A DNA stretch of 64,000 bases from Eonycteris spelaea (GCA_003508835.1 PUFA01000003.1:14795501-14859500); one strand, 5' to 3'; positions 34,273 to 47,000 are shown, counted from the first letter of the stretch. Numbers and translations are program-made. The notes: a model not told the origin generated them from the sequence alone.

Positions 34273-34490
34273 CAGGGGTCCCCAACCCTCAGGCTGTGGA
34301 CCGGTACTGGTCTATGGCCTTTTGGGAACGGGGGCTGCACAGCAGGAGGTGAATGGTGGGCGAGTGAGTGGAATTTCATCTGCATTTTTAGCTGCTCCCC
34401 AGCACTAGCATCAGCTCCACCTCAGATCATCAGGCATTAGATTCTCATAGGAATACTGGTCCCTGGTGCCAAAAAGGTTGGGCACCACTG
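34273..34490. mobile_element. Complete hAT-family MITE with 8-bp target duplication
   Basis: The 218-bp element starts with 'caggggtccccaaccctcag' and ends with 'ggttgggcaccactg', terminal inverted repeats of about 15 bp with a few mismatches. It is flanked by a perfect 8-bp duplication, ttttaaag, at 34265-34272 and 34491-34498, the size typical of hAT transposases. Inner phrases 'gcacagcaggaggtgaatgg' and 'gcattagattctcatagg' mark a well-known placental non-autonomous family. It has no coding capacity, and the overlapping short frames are shadows. Confidence 0.95.
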
Positions 34491-34499
34491 TTTTAAAGT

Positions 34500-35280
34500 A
34501 AATATCTTTCTCTCTTACTCCTTGGTAAAGGCCAATGAAGGAATTGAGAACTTGTTTTAGACACTTCCCGGTGCTTTCTGTGGATGTGGTTCAAATCTGT
34601 TAAAGGAACATATTATCGTTGAGATCTCTAGATAATTCATGATTTAAAAAAATATTTACACTTATACAATAAATAAGCTGAAAACTGATAATTGTAACAA
34701 ATTAGATTTCCCCAACTATTCAAACACTGAGAATTTAAATGTTTCATAATTTAATACATGAGATTTTCTTAAATTCTTTAAGCTGCTTAAATGATTTAAA
34801 AAAAACCTGAATTGATAACTTATTAAATTTTTCGAAAGTGACAGTGAGATAATAGCCATTTAATTTTTTTATAGAGTCTTACCAAAAGGGGTTATGCCAC
34901 ATTGGTGGGGGTTCTCCTCTACTGACATGTGGTGACTTCCTAGGTATTGGCTGGAAAATCTGCACTCTGGGTCTTTTCCATATTGATTGCAGGCTCCTGA
35001 AAATATGTTAACTTTTTCATGTCTGCTAAGTATCTAATTATCAGCAGATATTCAACTTTTTTTTTTTTACTAAAAATAAATGGTCATTTGCCTGATGCAT
35101 AGTTATTTGAGAATATAGTTGAATGTTTGCATTCATTAGAATGGGTCTATGATTACAAGTTGTATAAACTAGAATGATAGATTATAGATAAAAGCCATCT
35201 TTCTAACAGATGCATGGTTAAATTGATTCAAAGATTGAAGTTCAATATATATTCTTGCCCTGCAGACCCCTTCCTATAAG
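34500..35280. other. Unannotated, AT-rich
   Basis: No gene or nameable repeat; a T-run near 35059-35069. Confidence 0.55.
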
Positions 35281-35284
35281 ACTT

Positions 35285-35430
35285 TTGTTGTGAAACTTCA
35301 ACACTCTGAGTCCTAATTCCTTATATATAAAATAGGATAAGAGCCAATGCACTTACATGGTGAGGGAATTAAACGAGATACTAAATATAAGAGTACATGT
35401 ATAATTTGAATTAGTATGTAATGATCCTAT
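35285..35430 (+). mobile_element. MIR fragment
   Basis: 'cttcaacactctgagtccta' then 'taaaataggataagagccaa', 'catggtgagggaattaaacg' fits the plus-strand MIR tail half. Confidence 0.7.
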
Positions 35431-36230
35431 GCTTTGGGTAGCTTACTTGTAGTAAATATAACCAGATAAAGAATCATTACAGGTGATAAAATTTTATTTT
35501 TCCCATTTCAACAAGAACTTGAAAATGAGTAAGAGTGAATACTTAGAACTGGTTTATTGTTATGTAAAATGACTTCATATAGGTAAAATGGTCAGAAGTA
35601 ATATCATTTATGCTTCCGATTGCTTCCCTAGATGTCATAGGTTTTTTAAGATAGTACCTTCCCTGAAGACCTGAGTTTCTTTGCATCTGAGGCGTTCCAT
35701 AGAAACTAGAAGATTCTTGTTGAAGAGAAACAATACTATTATAAGAAACTCATGAAGTCAAGACTAAACAAAAATACTTTGGAATTTCCTTTGTAGTAAG
35801 TTAACAGATTCAGTTCGAACATAAATGCCTCTTCTTACATTTCTGTCACTCTTCATGCCATGCTGAAATATTGAAATGAGAATCCTCGTCCATCTTGGTG
35901 ATTTCTTAGTTTCCTTACGATAGTATTAACCTAAAAAGTTGAGGAGATTTGGGTCCTTTCTGAGATGTGTTCTTGTTTTTTAGGAATAAATGTGGTAGGA
36001 TGAGTTACTACAAAGCTTTCATTCATCATTTTGGCATTTCTTAAAATTAGTTGTCATTTTCAGCATTTAAATACTTCAGCTTGGAAAAATGGAAGATTCG
36101 TGTGGATCTCAATGACTAGTATTGACATAATGTTCCTCCCATACACCCTGTTCTCCTTGCCACTGATGCCACCTACTAAGCCCAGATGTGCTGCTGCAGA
36201 TGTTCAGACAATCATAGAAGTAGGGAGAAT
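35431..36230. other. Unannotated stretch
   Basis: No recognisable repeat or gene. An 87-codon frame starts at 36031 and runs into the L2 region; no domain is seen. Confidence 0.5.
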
Positions 36231-36234
36231 TTTG

Positions 36235-37560
36235 TGTAGAGTCCTAGAAGGCCTTGTAAAAACTCTGGCTCCCCCCCGCCCCCACCACAAATAACATGAG
36301 GAATCACTGGTTGGCTTTGAGCAGAGGAATGACATGATCTTGATTGAAAATGGTAACTGGCTCCAAATGAACAGATAAGGAGGGACAAGGTCAGAAATAA
36401 AGGGACTAATTGGGAAACTATTGCATTAGCTTAGTTGAGAGATGATGGTACCTGGAGTTGGTACACAGTGGTGACACTCTGGATGTATTTTGGAAATAAC
36501 ACAAAAAGGTTAACTGACAGATTGAGTATGAGAACATGTTGAAAATTAAGGATAATTTAAAATATTTTTGGACTTAGAAAACTAAAATGGACAGAATTAC
36601 TATTTAGTGACAAGATTAAGACTGATGAAGAGTAGGCCTTAGGAAGAGGATGTCAAATGTTTTGATTTAGACATGTTAAGTTTGAAATGCCTGTTAAATA
36701 TCCTAGTAATGTTATTCAGTATAAGATTGGATATAGGCATTTGGAATTCAGAAGGTATGGAGAATAAGGTGGATGGGCAATGGTGGGCAGGATGCTATTT
36801 TACATAGAAGGTTCAGAGAGGAACTCTCTGTTAATGTAACGTTTAAGAAGAGATTTGAAGAAAAGAGATATATTAATAACAAATTATTAACCGGAGAGTT
36901 TTTCAGAATATACAAGGCGTTATTTTATAACCCCTGGCTGAATGAGATTGCCTAGTCAGTATAAATGCAGAAGGAAGAAATCCAAGGATTAAGCTATGAA
37001 ATTCTCCCACATTTATAGGTTGGGAAAATTAAGAGAAACCAACAGAGGAAATTGAGAAGGAGCAGCCAGTATGATAGCAGTATGAGGTAGACTAAGAGGG
37101 AGCCATCACTTAGAAACCAAGTGAAGAAAAGTGTTTCGAGAAAGCATGAGGCACTGCGACAGATTTACAGAGAATTTTGTAAGATGAGAACTGAAGATGA
37201 AATTTATACAACATAAAAATCATTGGTGAACTTGACAGGATTAATTTCTGTGAAGTGATAGGAATGAATTCAGACTAAGAAGGGTTCAAGGAAAAGAGGA
37301 AATTAAAACACTATAGACAGCTCTTTCAAGGAGTTTCATTATCGAGGGGAATAGAACTCAGGCATAGGAGAAAGATGTAGGATCAAAAGAAGGTCTTATA
37401 AAATGTCATATTTCGGATTACTGTTGAGTCATCCAGTAGAGGGGTAAATATCGCTGATAGAATAGAGAGAAGGGGCAATTTCAAGAGGTGAATCCTTGAG
37501 CATCTGAGTTGGCCTAGGACAGGAAGCATGGACTGTCAGCTTATTGTTTCTTTAAGGCAG
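36235..37560 (-). mobile_element. LINE-2, long antisense copy including RT region
   Basis: The plus strand can be followed as the complement of L2 over about 1.3 kb: 'ggccttgtaaaaactctggc', 'tgagcagaggaatgacatga', 'gaaactattgcattagctta', 'gttgagagatgatggtacct', 'ttagacatgttaagtttgaa', 'atgcctgttaaatatcctag', and further on 'ctctttcaaggagtttcatt' and 'gttggcctaggacaggaag'. The 'gacatgttaagtttgaaatg' part lies in the RT domain of L2 read in reverse. Many stops show an inactive fossil. Confidence 0.92.
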
Positions 37561-37900
37561 ACAGAGTCCATAGGCACAGATCTAGGCAGGGCTGTTGATT
37601 TCTAGTAACCTGTGTGGAAATTCTTTTCTGATTGCTTTAGTTTGTTCCTCTCCCCCATCCCCCGCCAGTGAAGTAAGGTTATCAGCTGAGACTGAGATGT
37701 GAAAAAGCTGTTGGAGAGAAAGGAGAATAAAAAAAAAAAATGTTTACATGATTATTTGGGAAAAGGAGTCAGTTTTCAACTTCAACAGACTTTTTTGTTG
37801 GTTTTTTAGGCATCTCAGCAAACTGTGTGTAATAGTTTTCCAGTCCGGGGAAAGGTTTATCTTTTTGTCTTTGGCTACTGTGTTATAAGGAGTAACTATC

Positions 37901-38100
37901 TTTTTTTTAAATTAATTGTATTGCAATGACATTGGGTAATAAAATTTTATAGGTGTACAATTCTATAATACATCATATGTATATTGCATTGTGTGTTCAC
38001 CACCCAAAGTCAAATTTCCTTCTGTTGCCTCATATTTGACCCCTTTACCCTTATCTACCCTCCTCCCCCAAATAACTTTCTCGTACATCAGTCTGTATCA
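37901..38100 (-). mobile_element. LINE-1 3' UTR end, bat-type, antisense
   Basis: After a T8 run: 'ttgcaatgacattgggtaat', 'aaaattttataggtgtacaa', 'ttctataatacatcatatgt' and 'tgtgttcaccacccaaagtc'. This tail is one I associate with bat L1s. It is the complement of the piece at 52390-52552. A target duplication was not found; the right border is fuzzy. 37561-37900 to its left holds no nameable feature except an A12 run near 37729-37740. Confidence 0.88.
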
Positions 38101-38320
38101 GAGCTAAATTGAGAGATGTCAATACCCTTGGTATTGTAGTAATTTGGTGTCTTTTAAAAATGATATCATTTAAATAATGAAGGTGAGGAGGAACGTATCT
38201 TAACATATCATATTAATTGGCTATCAAGCAGCTGCTTGGTGGTTCACTCCTTAACTGAGTTCTGACCCAAATGGCCACTCATAGTGAGAGATGGTTGAAG
38301 TAGCATATGGGGGCGTGGAA
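38101..38320. other. Unannotated stretch
   Basis: Nothing recognised. Confidence 0.5.
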
Positions 38321-38324
38321 GGTG

Positions 38325-38495
38325 GAAGAAACAGTGGACCTAGGAATTAACAGATGTGGATTCTGGCCTGGAGCCTGTCACTGCCCATCTCCTACCTGCA
38401 ACTTGTGAGCACTTCACTTGTTTTTTATTGGCAGTACTGTCTCATCTCGAGTTGGATTAGATAATTTTTAATATAACTCTAAATTCTAAAATAGG
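38325..38495 (+). mobile_element. MIR-family SINE
   Basis: 'cagatgtggattctggcctg', 'gcaacttgtgagcacttcac', 'ctgtctcatctcgagttgga' and 'ttagataatttttaatataa' then 'ctctaaattctaaaatagg' fits a MIR3/MIRb-like tail. Confidence 0.72.
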
Positions 38496-38499
38496 AAAG

Positions 38500-40155
38500 T
38501 AATTCCATTATCAGTCATGTGCGTATGACCTACAGGAAGAGGGAAGATAACACACTGAAGAACAGTGTTGAATGTCCTTTGTATCTGAAACAAATGCTGA
38601 GATATCTAACCAGCTGCTGCCTGCCCAGAACACCTTTGACACATGAGCTCATTTAGCAGATCCTGAACGTTTAAATACCCTTCAGGTATCAATTGCCAGT
38701 CCCCTCTGAGATCTATCTAGTAAAAAAAGAAAAGAAAAATCTCATCTGTCCTTAGGTTGTCCTTGCCTGGAAGGCCGGTTTTAATCTTGATTTCTCTGTG
38801 TGAATGCACACAAACACACACATCTGTTTCTCGTGTGTGTGCCTCTGTTTCCTAGTTATACTGCTGATTGCTCCAAAGAATAATGAAGGAGCCAAGAAAG
38901 GCTTACATCCTGGCCAAGTAGGTAGAAACATTGGTTTTAGTTTGCCCTGACTTAAATGTGGCATGAACAAGCCCCTGAGGGTCGCCGCTTGTTGCTTTAA
39001 ATGCACAGAGGACACATAATATGTGCTCCATAAACATTACATTGTAGCAAATTGGATCAAACTTATTAGAATCCATAATGTTCCCCTGGACCAGACATGT
39101 TCTGGTTAAGGAGCAGTGGTCACACAGATGACTTTTCCAACCTCTAGGCACAGGTAAAAATCCACTAATTTGTGCCACTTGACCTGTTAACCTGAGTTTT
39201 TGCCATTGAGCCACATTTTACGTCTTAATTGGCTCAAAATAAATGTCTTACCTCTAACCCAGGCAGAGAGTCTGTGTTAATGTCCCCTTTTCCAATGCCC
39301 TGTCCTATCCAAAAAGACATGATTCTTGAACAATACATTTTAGCAAATTTGAGAATTGACTATCTTTAGTTGTTTTGGCATTCATGAAATGTTGGTAAGG
39401 GTAGGGGTGGGGGCAGAGCTAATTCCTTAGTGATATTCTGAAAATGAACATTGACTAAGTTACAACAGAACTGATGTAAAATTAAATATTACAGCGAAGC
39501 TATTATCAAATGAGGTTGTGGTGATGAATGGCCTATTTAAATGAGACCACCAGAAGGAATTAGAGCTGGAACCTATTAATCCCAATCAGTTTGCAAGACT
39601 CCATTTTTATGCAAATTAAACCATATTTCAGGTTGATAAATCAGCATGATATACTCTGTGACAAGAGCCAAATTCCTTTTCTGTTCTTTATTTCCATGTG
39701 GTTAGGGCCACAGCTGGGTGGGTACACCTTAGAACGTCCAGCAATGGACAGCACTGATTAAGACTGAAGTGGCAGATCGCTTGGATCATATTGCTGGACC
39801 GCTGGTCTGACTTCTTTTTCATTTAGGCTGACAGCCAGTGAATTCATGCCTGCCATAATTGTAGAATTATTTATGTGTTGATTGTGTTGGCAACGCGAGC
39901 TATCCTTGCTCCTGCTGCTTTTTCTTAGTAATCCAGGTGTATTTCTGAGATACTGTTCCCCGCTCCCCCCTTCTTTTCCTTCTCTCTCTCTTTGGAAAAG
40001 TTCTAGTGTCACTAATGAATTTTGCATCTCCCAGAACAGAAAATATTTCTGGAAAAACCTCTATGCTTTATGTAGAGCTTCAGATGAAACTCTTGTTACT
40101 CTAAAGCAGATAAATTTTATTTGCTCGGTTGGAAACAGTTGGCTCCAGAAGATGT
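38500..40155. other. Unique-looking stretch with homeodomain/octamer words
   Basis: No repeat is recognised except short CA/GT runs near 38806-38840. 39450-39660 holds an ATGCAAAT octamer (39608-39615) next to ATTAAA and several TAAT-type words. A chance open frame pair lies at 39758-40157. This is the second-best candidate for conserved regulatory DNA in the window. Confidence 0.4.
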
Positions 40156-40159
40156 GATG

Positions 40160-40320
40160 GAATGGAATGATGGATAACGCAGCTGGGAGTGAGGGCAGCT
40201 CGGTTAGCCCTACACTAACCAGCTCTCTGACCTTGGACAAATCACTAGAATTAAAACATATAGCACAGCACATTGTGTATGATAGGCTCTCAATGAGTAT
40301 TTAGTGTTCGGTGGAGTGAA
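40160..40320 (+). mobile_element. MIR fragment
   Basis: 'accagctctctgaccttgga' then 'caaatcactagaattaaaac' and 'agcacagcacattgtgtatg' with 'ataggctctcaatgagtatt' is the plus-strand MIR with an internal gap. Confidence 0.75.
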
Positions 40321-40499
40321 CTCAACTTCCCGGATCCCAGACTTTGTTCTAAATTAGGCAGCATATCTTGCATGGATGGAACAGTGTAACAACTGTAATT
40401 GACCCACTTGCTTTTGGAAATAGGCCTGCCTGCTCTCAGTAATCTCAACAAATGTTCTGGATGAACAACTTCCTGGCTTAATTCAGTATTATTTAGTGT

Positions 40500-40690
40500 T
40501 TTAAAGTTTCCGCAAGTGCTTTAATATCTCTGATAGCTGGGTATTCCCTGCAGCCTAGGATGAGGAAATAGCCTTATTTTCCCGAGGAGGTAGCACAAGG
40601 GCAGAGTTTATTGGCTGCTCCAAAGTGATACAGTTGATCAGCACTCCTACAGAGCTAGAACTCAGTTCTCCCATGTCTGCTGTCCACCCC
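40500..40690 (-). mobile_element. MIR, antisense
   Basis: 'gcaagtgctttaatatctct', 'gatgaggaaatagccttatt', 'ttcccgaggaggtagcacaa' and 'ctacagagctagaactcagt' fit the complement of MIR. It ends before an A13-type run at 40729-40741. Confidence 0.75.
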
Positions 40691-40699
40691 TACTAACTT

Positions 40700-41480
40700 G
40701 CACAATTTAGAAGGCAATGCTATTTCATTAAAAAAAAAAAAAGTGACCTAAGAGAATTACCCTTCAAATCTGAAGCCATGGCCAACTGGAGGGGGTTGAA
40801 ATCCAGGTTTACCATGGGGCCCCTTACCACCGTTGTTGCTTGGCTGTGTTCTTTGTCGTTTATTATACTACTGACTGACCCATTGAGCAGTGAATGGGCT
40901 AGCGAGGGAAGGAAATTGGCTTGGTCCCCAGAATTATCACATCGTGGTTGTGGCATGGCCCAGTTATGTCATGAGCAGCAAGTCTCACAGAGGGAAATAG
41001 CCTGGAGCCTGGCCAGAGCAGGAGAGAAGCCACATGGTCTGTGAGTACGAGATGCTCTCACTGCAGCAGGAGGCAGCCTCCCAGCTGTGTGCCATCTTGG
41101 GAGCCTGTGTTATTGCCAAAGCTAAGGGGAGGGCCTGCTTGTACATAAAGAAGGTAAAGACTATTACAACTCTTCCTCACTAAATATGTATGACAGCTCT
41201 CTGATTCGGATACCCGGGATTCTTTTATTGGGGAGCAAAGACTCGATTCCATTACTGGAGGTTAGGCTCAAAGTGCAAGACCCCTGATCAGAGGATGTGT
41301 TTGAGTTTTACTCATTTGTATCAGGCAATTTACATGTCTGACTGCACTTTAAAAGGAAGGTAGAAATTGGAATTCTTGCTGGAAATTGGAATTCCCATGA
41401 ACACAAACACATCTTTCCCCACTCACACATGTGCATGCACACACATGCACACACTTTGACACATTCTCTTGACTTTTCTT
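40700..41480. other. Unannotated stretch
   Basis: A (CA)-rich imperfect tract lies at about 41400-41455. Overlapping 64-88 codon frames at 40720-41252 on both strands show no recognisable domain. Confidence 0.5.
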
Positions 41481-41484
41481 GTGT

Positions 41485-41720
41485 TGTTTCCTCTGCCCAG
41501 AATCTTATGACTAACTTATAAGACTGAGCTTAAAGCTTACCTACCTTGTGAAACCTTCACTGATTTTCTGTCCTGTTGCCTGGATTGGATTTACCCTCAT
41601 CCTGTGGGCTTCTAGAATACCCCACATGTACTTTTACTGTGGCATGTATTACAATATATTTTATACACTACTCTCAGGCATGTTGTCAGACAGACATACC
41701 ATTACGAGGAGCATCGTTTT
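41485..41720 (+). mobile_element. LINE-2 3' region
   Basis: 'gttgtttcctctgcccagaa' and 'agcttaaagcttacctacct' with 'tgtgaaaccttcactgattt' follow the plus-strand L2 text that includes the 'tctgcctggaatgct' phrase, then the 'gccttcc' phrase. Moderately diverged. Confidence 0.7.
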
Positions 41721-43435
41721 ATTTTTAGGTTTTGAACATTTGTATTTGACTTATTAAAGTTACACATGCAGAAACCTATTTCGAGAATAACATTTTTAAG
41801 GTTAATGATAAAGGGACAGAACATATTTGCATATTAATTAATTGATTTTAATTTTCTTGTTCTAGCTTTATTTTAAAATGGGGATTTATAACATTGTTCT
41901 GGGTATTGATGAGCTTTAATGCTATCATGCTACTGGGACTTTTCATCCCATAAGAAAAATGTCTCACAGAAAGGAATTCATAAAGATTCCTCCATGGGAT
42001 GGAAGGGCCTTCTAAACAAACTTCTCTATTTTTCATGGGTCAGAGGTTGCCTGGCTCCCTTTAGAGATTTATCCAGACATCCAGATGACCTGTACCTGTA
42101 AGAACAAACTTAAATGACAAATATTCAGAATATCACCATTTTAGTGACATGTGCAAGGAAGAGGCAGTATTGAGATGCCTATAGATGGAGTAGACATTCT
42201 GCTGAACAGGCAAAGGAAAAGGAGTCATTTCAGGAAGGAAGGGCTAGAAGTTTTTCCCTCTAAAGGAGCCATTCTCCCATCCTTGGTAGGTATAACTGTG
42301 ACACTCAACTACTTGAATGGCCATCTTCTGCCTAAATCAGATGGATCTGTGTCCTGTAGGTCCATGAATTTGGCCATATTATGTCTGGGTACTAATAGCT
42401 TCCCAAATTGGGATTCTGAAATTCCTAAGAGTCCAAGGCCTAGATCTGACCATGTATCAATGCTAAAGTAATGAGTCAGTAGTTTCTCTTAGACCTCTGG
42501 TCTTACTCCAAACCCATCTATTTCACTAGCTAATCCATCACACTGCCCATCATCCTTCTTGGTTAGTTAGAAACCCTTATCTGTACTTCATACATTGATA
42601 TGCTTCTAGAACGGATGTATAAAGAGGAGCCTTTTGGCTCAAATGTAGCCATTAAAGTCTTGTTCTTGGTACTTAGCCACTTGACTGTCCATGTCTGTAG
42701 ATCTTGAGAGCCTAAATCTTACTTGGTTCTGAGTTTTCTCTCACCTCCTTAACAAAGCTTCTGATTCACACCTTAGCTTACCTTTTGTGGAAATCACAAC
42801 TAGCCTGTCAACATTCAGATTTTTTTTTTTCTTAGAAACCCATCTAAGTTTTATAACAACTAGTAAAAGGAGAGAATTGGTGAGAAGGCTGGATCTCACA
42901 GTATGAAAACTGATTTTGAATTGACTATAGGTGTTTCCTTAATTTTGAAGAGCATACTTTTGTTCTACATTTTTATATTTCTGAAATCTTTGTATCCTGT
43001 AATTAATAATTATATTTAATGTATAAACTGTATTTTTTTTTCCTGAAAAACTTTCAATGAAAGTTTCAGTGGATGCTGAGAATGGAGGAGTAAGCTATGT
43101 CTGCAAATATTTTGTTAGATTGATTCACTAGCCCTAAGGACATTAAAATATGTTTGCAGCTGGGAAAGCTGAAATGAATAGAGACTAAGAAAATCAAGGG
43201 TCAGTCAGGGAGCCTGGGGCTGGGTTTTCATTTTGACCTCCAATTCTTTCATAACTATTTGCTCCGAGCATCTGGGCTTCCTTCTAGTAAAGCGTCCTGC
43301 ATGCCTCAGGCTGCCGCTTTGTGTTTGAGGTGGAGGTCAGTGGAGGCTGTGTCTGAATTCAAGACCTGCTTTCCTTATATGAGCTGAACCTTTCCAAGCA
43401 CAGGTAATTGATCAACAGCTATTATATTATTTAAT
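41721..43435. other. Large unannotated stretch
   Basis: No repeat or gene that I can name. A T13-type run lies near 42822-42833. The 106-codon frame at 42151-42471 has no recognisable motif. Confidence 0.5.
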
Positions 43436-43439
43436 TTCT

Positions 43440-43605
43440 AGAGTACCTACTACTTCCTATGTGCCAGAGCAAGTAATTTCTATACATTTTATAATTAATT
43501 TTCACAACAAACCTATGACGTAATAACTGATTTGGCTCAATTTTGCAGACAGGGCAGCAGGCCTAGAGATCTAAAGATGCTCAGTAAATTACCTTTCTAT
43601 AAGGA
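43440..43605 (-). mobile_element. MIR, antisense
   Basis: 'acttcctatgtgccagagca', 'agtaatttctatacatttta', 'taattaattttcacaacaaa', 'cctatgacgtaataactgat' and 'ttttgcagacagggcagcag' follow the MIR complement with good order. Confidence 0.87.
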
Positions 43606-43609
43606 ATTT

Positions 43610-46225
43610 GTAAGAATTTAATTTGTAAGGAATTTAACTGTTTTGTCAGTCTTTATAGTCCATCATTACGAATGGTCATTGTCCTAACTGAATATATTTT
43701 ACACCACCTTAATTGGATATTGTTAAGATGGACATATGCTAATTACGCTCATGTATGCATACTATGTATATTTTTATCAGCAACTTTATTGAGAACAAGT
43801 TGAGATCTGGAGACAGAATTAGAGGATACAACAGTACCTGGGGGATGGGGAGCAAATGTTAGAAAAAAAGAAAGAGTTCATACTAGAGAGCCTGTGACCT
43901 TCACAACTGGGTCACAAGCAGTGCTATTGTACACAGAGGAGAAGGAAGTCCCTAGGATGCCGAAAACAGAAACAGAGAGGGATTCTGGGATGATCTAATA
44001 CTTCTGTCTTCAAACAGCTCCAGATTTAAGCTATTGTGAAAATATTTATGTAGAATTTGAAATAAAAATATATCTGCTTAGTCTTTAATAGCAGACAAAA
44101 TGAAATACGGGAGCATGTGAGTCGATTCTGAGCCAAGGTATCTTTTTTTAAATAGCATCACACCAGGGGGTGAAGACATATTTGAAAGGGCTTAGAATGT
44201 ACACAGAGGCTCTGTACTTTGACCTTGACTAATGCCAGGGAATGCAAAATCCCCATAGCAAAAAACTGGCACCCAAATCTATAAATAAAGCAAAAGAAAT
44301 GAGAACTAAATAAGCCATATTTGAGGATTTTTATAACAGATCCCTGAGATTGATGAGAGAAAAACCAGTGGAATTCATCTTGGAATGCTGAGAACAATAA
44401 CTTAACGTATGGGGTGCAAAAGCCATTCTTCTTAATGCTTCTTTACGGACTGCTTGTCCATGGAGTTTCATGAAAGAAAATCTGTTTGGGAAGAAGAGTC
44501 ACTCTAGGATCTTAGCTCTGCAATGTTTTAATTCCTTCTCACAGTGACAAACAGACCACCACTGACGCTTTTGAAGTCAAGTTTAATCTAAGAAAAGATT
44601 CGTAAGCTTTTAAGAAGACCTCTGGATGGAAAAGCTGTATCAGGATTTTTTTTTTTAATCTTCTGAACTTCACTGAACAAAGAATTGGGAGACAAGGGAA
44701 GTGGAGGGCATTATTAACTGGAGGAAAAGTGATGACTTTCCTTTTTTGTTCATTCTTAATAAATTATGTGCTTTCAGCTAAAATAAATGACACTTGGTAT
44801 ACATAGCTGTTTCACACTTAATGTTAACTCTTTGTTGTTGTTCCTCAGCTTCACATGGGCCAGGTTCTTTTTGAAGGTTAACTTTTATTTTTCTGGAGGT
44901 AATCTGGAGTTCTGGGTAATGCAGGTTATTCCTTAAACCAGGGCTAAAAATAGTGGATATAGGTGAGTTGTTTTTTCTCTGCCGCTCTGATTATAATCAT
45001 AGTTGACATAGATCTGGATTGTATCTTTTCGAGGAGATTTTGCCCAGTTGTGTGTTAATAAATGTTTAACAACTAATTTTCTAGGAAAAACAAAAACAAA
45101 TAAAATCCTGATTTCTGTGTTTGCCAATTTCCACAGTATAAATACTCTCACCAACATTGATTTCAACCTACCACTTCTTGCTTTAATAACTGGCTCAAAC
45201 ATTTCTGAAATTTTACCAATTGGTAGCTGTATGTGTTGGCTTTAATGCATCACTGGCTTTACCTTTTTTAATTTGCCTTTTTTCTCAAAGATTTATCAAT
45301 CAGAATTAGGATAATCATTATTTTGATCAGCAGCCACAGCCACCACCATCACCACTACCACAAAAATACATTAAGAAGTCAAAATTAATTATTAAGCCCT
45401 GCAACACAGCACTTAGGAACCAGACCTCAAGTTTACCATTAATGTCCATTTGATGTCCACAGAGAAGATAGTATATTAAAAATATAAGCCAATTTTCACT
45501 CTTGGATGCCTGTGAATAGTATTCAACTTATTCTCTTCCCTTTTATGGATCTGTCAAAAAAGAAAAAGAATGTCCAATCAACTTTTATTTAAACAAAAGT
45601 GATTTATTACTTTTAACCACAAGTCTATGTATTTTGGCAGGAATATTGAATGTGCCCAGATTTGTACAGTTCCAGCTCCTAACTATCTTCTCACATGGCC
45701 TGAAATGCTGTCATACTTTCCATCTGTCATTGATGCCACTTCTTCCTGGTCAGCAGCCAAAAAAGAACACAAGGTTCATACTCACCTGGTGAGACAATAT
45801 GTAGATTTTTGGCTTTGACCTTTCCATAACTCAGTCAGTCTTTATTTTCTGGTTTGTTTAGGAATGGGGCTGGCCCCTCTCAATGGCCACCGATTCAGTG
45901 GTGAGCAGGGGCAAATGATATTGATGTTCTTGTAATTACTAGGCAGGGAAGAGGGAGTGATGACGTCTGTTTCTGGCTGGAACTTTAGGCAGCTTAGAGA
46001 AGTTGATACAGTTGGGAATGGTAGCTTCTTGGTCAGGGTCAGTACCATATGCAGACAGAGAAACATTTAGGGAGAAATTGGAGAGTTAACATTGCATATA
46101 TTAGCCAAAGATAATATAGTAAAGGCAAAAATTGCATCAATTGTTAACTGATATACCTTCCTTACCTTTGGATTCAGGGTTATTTTCCTGGCAATAGAGC
46201 CAAAATACCAGGGCATATATAACCG
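43610..46225. other. Large unannotated stretch
   Basis: About 2.6 kb with no nameable gene or repeat apart from a short antisense L1 3'-like phrase ('caactttattgagaacaagt') near 43781. The longest frame (89 codons, 44933-45202 minus) shows no domain. Confidence 0.5.
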
Positions 46226-46230
46226 TGTAT

Positions 46231-46235
46231 GTGTG

Positions 46236-46274
<39 letters not shown>
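46231..46274. repeat. (GT)n microsatellite
   Basis: About 44 bases of GT with one TTG interruption near 46236. A second, shorter GT block lies at 46435-46460. Confidence 0.97.
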
Positions 46275-46277
<3 letters not shown>

Positions 46278-46285
46278 CATCCTGA

Positions 46286-46397
46286 TAGGGTAACAAACTT
46301 GTCCCAATTTGCCTGGAATTTTTCTGGTTTTAGAACTGAAAATACCACATCCTGGGAACCTCTTTAGTCTCAGGCAAACTGGCAGTTGGTGACCTTA
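46286..46397. mobile_element. Palindromic MITE fossil
   Basis: The left end 'tagggtaacaaacttgtccc' is the inverted counterpart of the right end 'aactggcagttggtgacctta' with mismatches, and inner 'aatttgcctggaatttttct' pairs with 'tctttagtctcaggcaaact'. Such an inverted layout with no coding capacity points to a non-autonomous DNA transposon. I do not name the family. Confidence 0.75.
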
Positions 46398-46794
46398 CAG
46401 CATGAGCATCCAGAAGATAATCGCTTTCATTGTATGTGTGTGTGTGTGTAATGTGTGTGTACTTATTGAATCAGGTCTTCCAAACTACTATAGTGTATAG
46501 ATGTTTAACCAGATATTCTCCACATGGTTACACTAACATGTCTAGATATTTTCATCTTGTCCACAAAAATGTCATGACACTTTTTGTGGCTTTGCTGAGA
46601 TCAAAATAGAATAGGCCAATATGTTCATTTGAGCATTTTAGTAGACACACACAAAAAATGACAAAATGTCATAAAATAACATTTCTTGAAATGTTGACAG
46701 AAATTGATATTGAATTCACTATTCAACAAAACGTAGAATTTACTCTTTCATTTTCATTCATCACTTTTTCATTTTACTATCAGTTTGATGACTT

Positions 46795-47000
46795 TTAAAA
46801 AGAATTGTGACTTTGCAATTAAGAAAGATCTGGTCTTAAATTTTGCATCTTCTACTTTCCCATTTACCCACTTAACTTCCATTTCCTTGGTAAAACCATC
46901 CTTTGTGGGAGCTTATATTATTTTGGTGAGATAAGATATGTAAAGAATATGATCCATCATAGATAGTCAACAAATATTAGTTGACTCCCTCTATTTTTTA
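46795..47000 (+). mobile_element. MIR SINE
   Basis: 'aagatctggtcttaaatttt', 'cccatttacccacttaactt', 'ccatttccttggtaaaacca', 'tggtgagataagatatgtaa' and 'agatagtcaacaaatattag' follow the MIR order from core to tail. Confidence 0.8.

Noticed and set aside
36031..36294. 87-codon frame running into L2 sequence
   Set aside because: No recognisable domain, and its 3' end lies in the antisense L2.
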